DNA of 64,000 nt from Spirochaetota bacterium (lineage in GTDB: Bacteria; Spirochaetota; UBA4802; UBA5550), in the NCBI GenBank assembly GCA_025457915.1, contig JALOTL010000008.1, forward strand, positions 79,777 through 143,776. Direction: 5' to 3'. A program made the translations under genes and the position numbers. The notes below the pieces were generated by a model, which did not search any database, was not told the DNA's origin, and saw only the letters and a program-made list of their open reading frames with translations. This document shows, piece after piece, positions 61,182-64,000 of the stretch; position 1 is the stretch's first letter; the number at the start of each line of letters is the position of its first letter.

Positions 61182-61934
61182 TTATTTCACTTTTATGATT
61201 TCCAGAAAGGAATCGGCCTTCAGGCTCGCACCGCCGACCAGAACCCCGTCTATATTATCCTTTGCATACAGGCCGGATATGTTGTCGGGTTTTACGGATC
61301 CGCCGTAAAGAACAGGCGTTGAATCCGCCAAGCCCCGGCCGTATAAGTCACTTAAAAGATTCCTCACTTCCCTGTGGGCATCGTCTGCGATTTCAGGCGT
61401 GGCGACCTTTCCGGTGCCTATCGCCCAGACCGGTTCGTACGCGATCACGGACCTGGATGCGTTTTCAGCGCTGATGCCGTCGAACGCTCCCTTTATCTGT
61501 CTTGAAAGTACCTGGCCCGTCTGTCCATTCTCCCTTTCATCGAGAAGCTCGCCGACGCAGATAATGGGTTCAATTCCAAATTCAAAGGCGGCCCTGACCT
61601 TTTTGTTGATTAAATCGTCTGTTTCGCCGAAAACGTGCCTCCTTTCGGAATGCCCGATCAATACATACCTGCAGCCCGAGTCTTTTACCATCGGGGGGGA
61701 TATCTCGCCGGTAAAGGCGCCCTCTTTCTCGAAGTGCATGTTCTGCATTCCTACGGAAATAACGGTCCCCCTGCACATCGCAGCAATCTCCGCGGCATAC
61801 GGATAAGGCGGGAAAATGACTACCTCGCGGCTGATCCCCTTCAGTCCTTCCAGCAGGCCGCGGACAAGCCCCACAGCCTCCTCCCTGGTTTTATACATCT
61901 TCCAATTGCCGGCGAATATTTCCCTTCTGCCCAT
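61182..61934 (-). CDS. tpiA: Triosephosphate isomerase
   Basis: TpiA interconverts dihydroxyacetone phosphate and glyceraldehyde 3-phosphate. The 250-aa protein has FAGNWKMYKT (Asn10, Lys12), GHSERR with the catalytic His, AYEPVWAIGTGKVAT with the catalytic Glu, and LYGGSVKPDN near the end. The ATG at 61934 is chosen because GGAG and AAGG lie just before it; a TTG at 61946 would add four residues. It starts 47 bp after gap; pgk, usually between them, is missing here. Confidence 0.96.
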   Translation of the reverse strand: MGRREIFAGNWKMYKTREEAVGLVRGLLEGLKGISREVVIFPPYPYAAEIAAMCRGTVISVGMQNMHFEKEGAFTGEISPPMVKDSGCRYVLIGHSERRHVFGETDDLINKKVRAAFEFGIEPIICVGELLDERENGQTGQVLSRQIKGAFDGISAENASRSVIAYEPVWAIGTGKVATPEIADDAHREVRNLLSDLYGRGLADSTPVLYGGSVKPDNISGLYAKDNIDGVLVGGASLKADSFLEIIKVK

Positions 61935-61981
61935 TGCCTTCTCCAAAAATCGTGATCGCCTTCCTTAACGGACAGGCTTTT

Positions 61982-63052
<1,071 letters not shown>

Positions 63053-63148
63053 TTAACGGCAGATTTGCCTTAATCAATCTTTAGGATGGTGTGGAGATAT
63101 TCTGCAAAACCAACCGTGATTTGTCAAGTTGAACTTTTCAAAAAAGGG

Positions 63149-63919
63149 TCAGTTGATGAAGCCAATGAATTCATCCAGAGTTTTATTGAAGGTTTTATCA
63201 TTTTCGAAAAACGGGACATGGCCGTCTTCGTCGTATATTACAAGCCTGGAATCAGGTATTGTGTCCATCATTGAAGCGGTATTCATGTAGGGCACGATAT
63301 TATCGCCCCTGTTGGCCACCAGAAGAACCGGAACAGATATCCTGCCGAGAACCTTCTTATAATCCATTTCTTGACATATGGATATGTCGTTTTTTATTGT
63401 GCTCACTCCCATCTCGGCGTAAACCTTTCTCGCGAAGCCCGTCAGTATGTCGACCTTTTTGGTAAAAACCTGCCTTACCAGCATTTCGGCAAGCGAATTC
63501 ATGTCGTCCGAGTCGAGTATCTCTATCAAATCCCTCGAGACCGGGAGCACAGGGGCGGTGGATATGAGGACCATCGCCCTTGGATTGATCGATTCGGAAC
63601 CGTAAAGCTCCAGGCAGATGCCGCCCCCCATGGAATGACCGAGCAAAATATAAGACCCTATGTTCTCCTCTTGAAGAACCCTGTTTATCGACAGGGTGAA
63701 ATCCTCGATGGAGGGAAGGCCCTTCATCTCAGATCTCCCGTGACCCGGCAGATCGATCGCCAGGGTCCTGTAATCTTTCCCGAAATGCCTCAACTGGTTC
63801 CTGAAGAGCCTGGAATCACCGACCGCCCCGTGTATGAAGACAAGAGAAAGATCGGAGTTCTTTTCACATATCCTGTAAGAAACGACGCCACTGTCCGTCG
63901 TTATGCTCTTTATCTTCAT
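63149..63919 (-). CDS. Alpha/beta-hydrolase
   Basis: The 256-aa protein is an alpha/beta-hydrolase of the esterase/lipase class. The oxyanion region LVFIHGAVGDSRLF, IDLPGHGRSE, the nucleophile elbow LGHSMGGGICLEL (Ser in GHSMG), NRGDNIVP with the Asp, and DEDGHVPF with the catalytic His are all visible, so the triad is complete. ATG at 63919 is preferred since KIKSITTDSG precedes the first strand; the frame stays open to 63985 with no site for ribosome binding at either. The substrate cannot be predicted. It precedes gap in the same direction with a 156-bp gap. Confidence 0.9.
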   Translation of the reverse strand: MKIKSITTDSGVVSYRICEKNSDLSLVFIHGAVGDSRLFRNQLRHFGKDYRTLAIDLPGHGRSEMKGLPSIEDFTLSINRVLQEENIGSYILLGHSMGGGICLELYGSESINPRAMVLISTAPVLPVSRDLIEILDSDDMNSLAEMLVRQVFTKKVDILTGFARKVYAEMGVSTIKNDISICQEMDYKKVLGRISVPVLLVANRGDNIVPYMNTASMMDTIPDSRLVIYDEDGHVPFFENDKTFNKTLDEFIGFIN

Positions 63920-64000
63920 AACGCAGTTGTCGGCGCCGGGCAGATAGCCGGTCTCACACCTTGATGTCGCAGCATTGCTCCGCATATTATTATCATCGAT

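Overview
The window reads as a chromosomal segment of a diderm (Gram-negative-type) bacterium, most likely a spirochaete (Spirochaetota). The evidence is indirect: BamA, Skp/OmpH-like and YajC-SecD-SecF envelope genes, many lipoproteins with short lipoboxes, FecR/PEGA/TPR-rich envelope proteins, several STAS switch proteins with a SpoIIE-type phosphatase, and a degenerate integrase whose N-terminus resembles integrases I associate with spirochaetes. Base composition is near 50% GC, AGG is a preferred Arg codon, and non-ATG starts (GTG, TTG) are common. No rRNA, CRISPR array or intact mobile element was seen. One tRNA gene (Gly, anticodon CCC) is present.

Layout. 1-6.2 kb (minus): a rny-ymdB-dxs-tlyA run (RNA decay, phosphodiesterase, isoprenoid precursor synthesis, rRNA methylation), then coaD and an NlpC/P60 lipoprotein. 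6.6-8.7 kb (plus): a cysteine-dense Fe-S protein, a protein with a histone H1-like basic tail, and a small secreted protein with four CX3C motifs. 8.7-10.3 kb (minus): a lipoprotein and a STAS protein. 10.4-17.4 kb (plus): arginine biosynthesis (argJ, then argD-argF-argG) with an outer-membrane-type protein between and a truncated acyl-CoA-dehydrogenase-like protein after. 17.5-20.2 kb: a MoxR ATPase and a VWA protein that lacks any usual start codon, then a STAS protein facing a SpoIIE-type phosphatase (20.2-21.8 kb), which shares a run with a large TPR protein.

23.9-28.8 kb looks like accessory DNA. It holds tRNA-Gly followed by an integrase remnant, a thioesterase, a polyferredoxin-type membrane protein, and a lipoprotein made of two different sets of seven tandem repeats. 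A weak second copy of the tRNA 3' end lies near 28.76 kb. 28.8-43.3 kb carries poorly characterised envelope and signalling genes: a sialidase-like/FN3 membrane protein, a bitopic protein with a LysM-like end plus a partner, a class III cyclase overlapping a FecR-FN3-PEGA-PQQ propeller protein, and several secreted or membrane proteins.

43.3-46.9 kb (plus): a glutamine synthetase, a Gfo/Idh/MocA oxidoreductase, an unknown protein and a third STAS protein. 47-63.9 kb (minus): riboflavin genes ribD-ribE, the secretion genes yajC-(unknown)-secD-secF, an envelope-assembly set (bamA, ompH-like, L,D-transpeptidase), a beta-barrel protein, a 46-residue zinc-ribbon gene, and a gap-tpiA-secG-ferredoxin-metK run without pgk, preceded by an alpha/beta hydrolase.

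The most unusual points are the VWA gene with no ATG/GTG/TTG start, the degenerate integrase at a tRNA, the double seven-repeat lipoprotein, the FecR-to-PQQ fusion coupled to a cyclase, and the tiny genes (zinc ribbon, CX3C protein). No obvious known defence system or biosynthetic cluster was found. All family assignments were made by eye from translated motifs.
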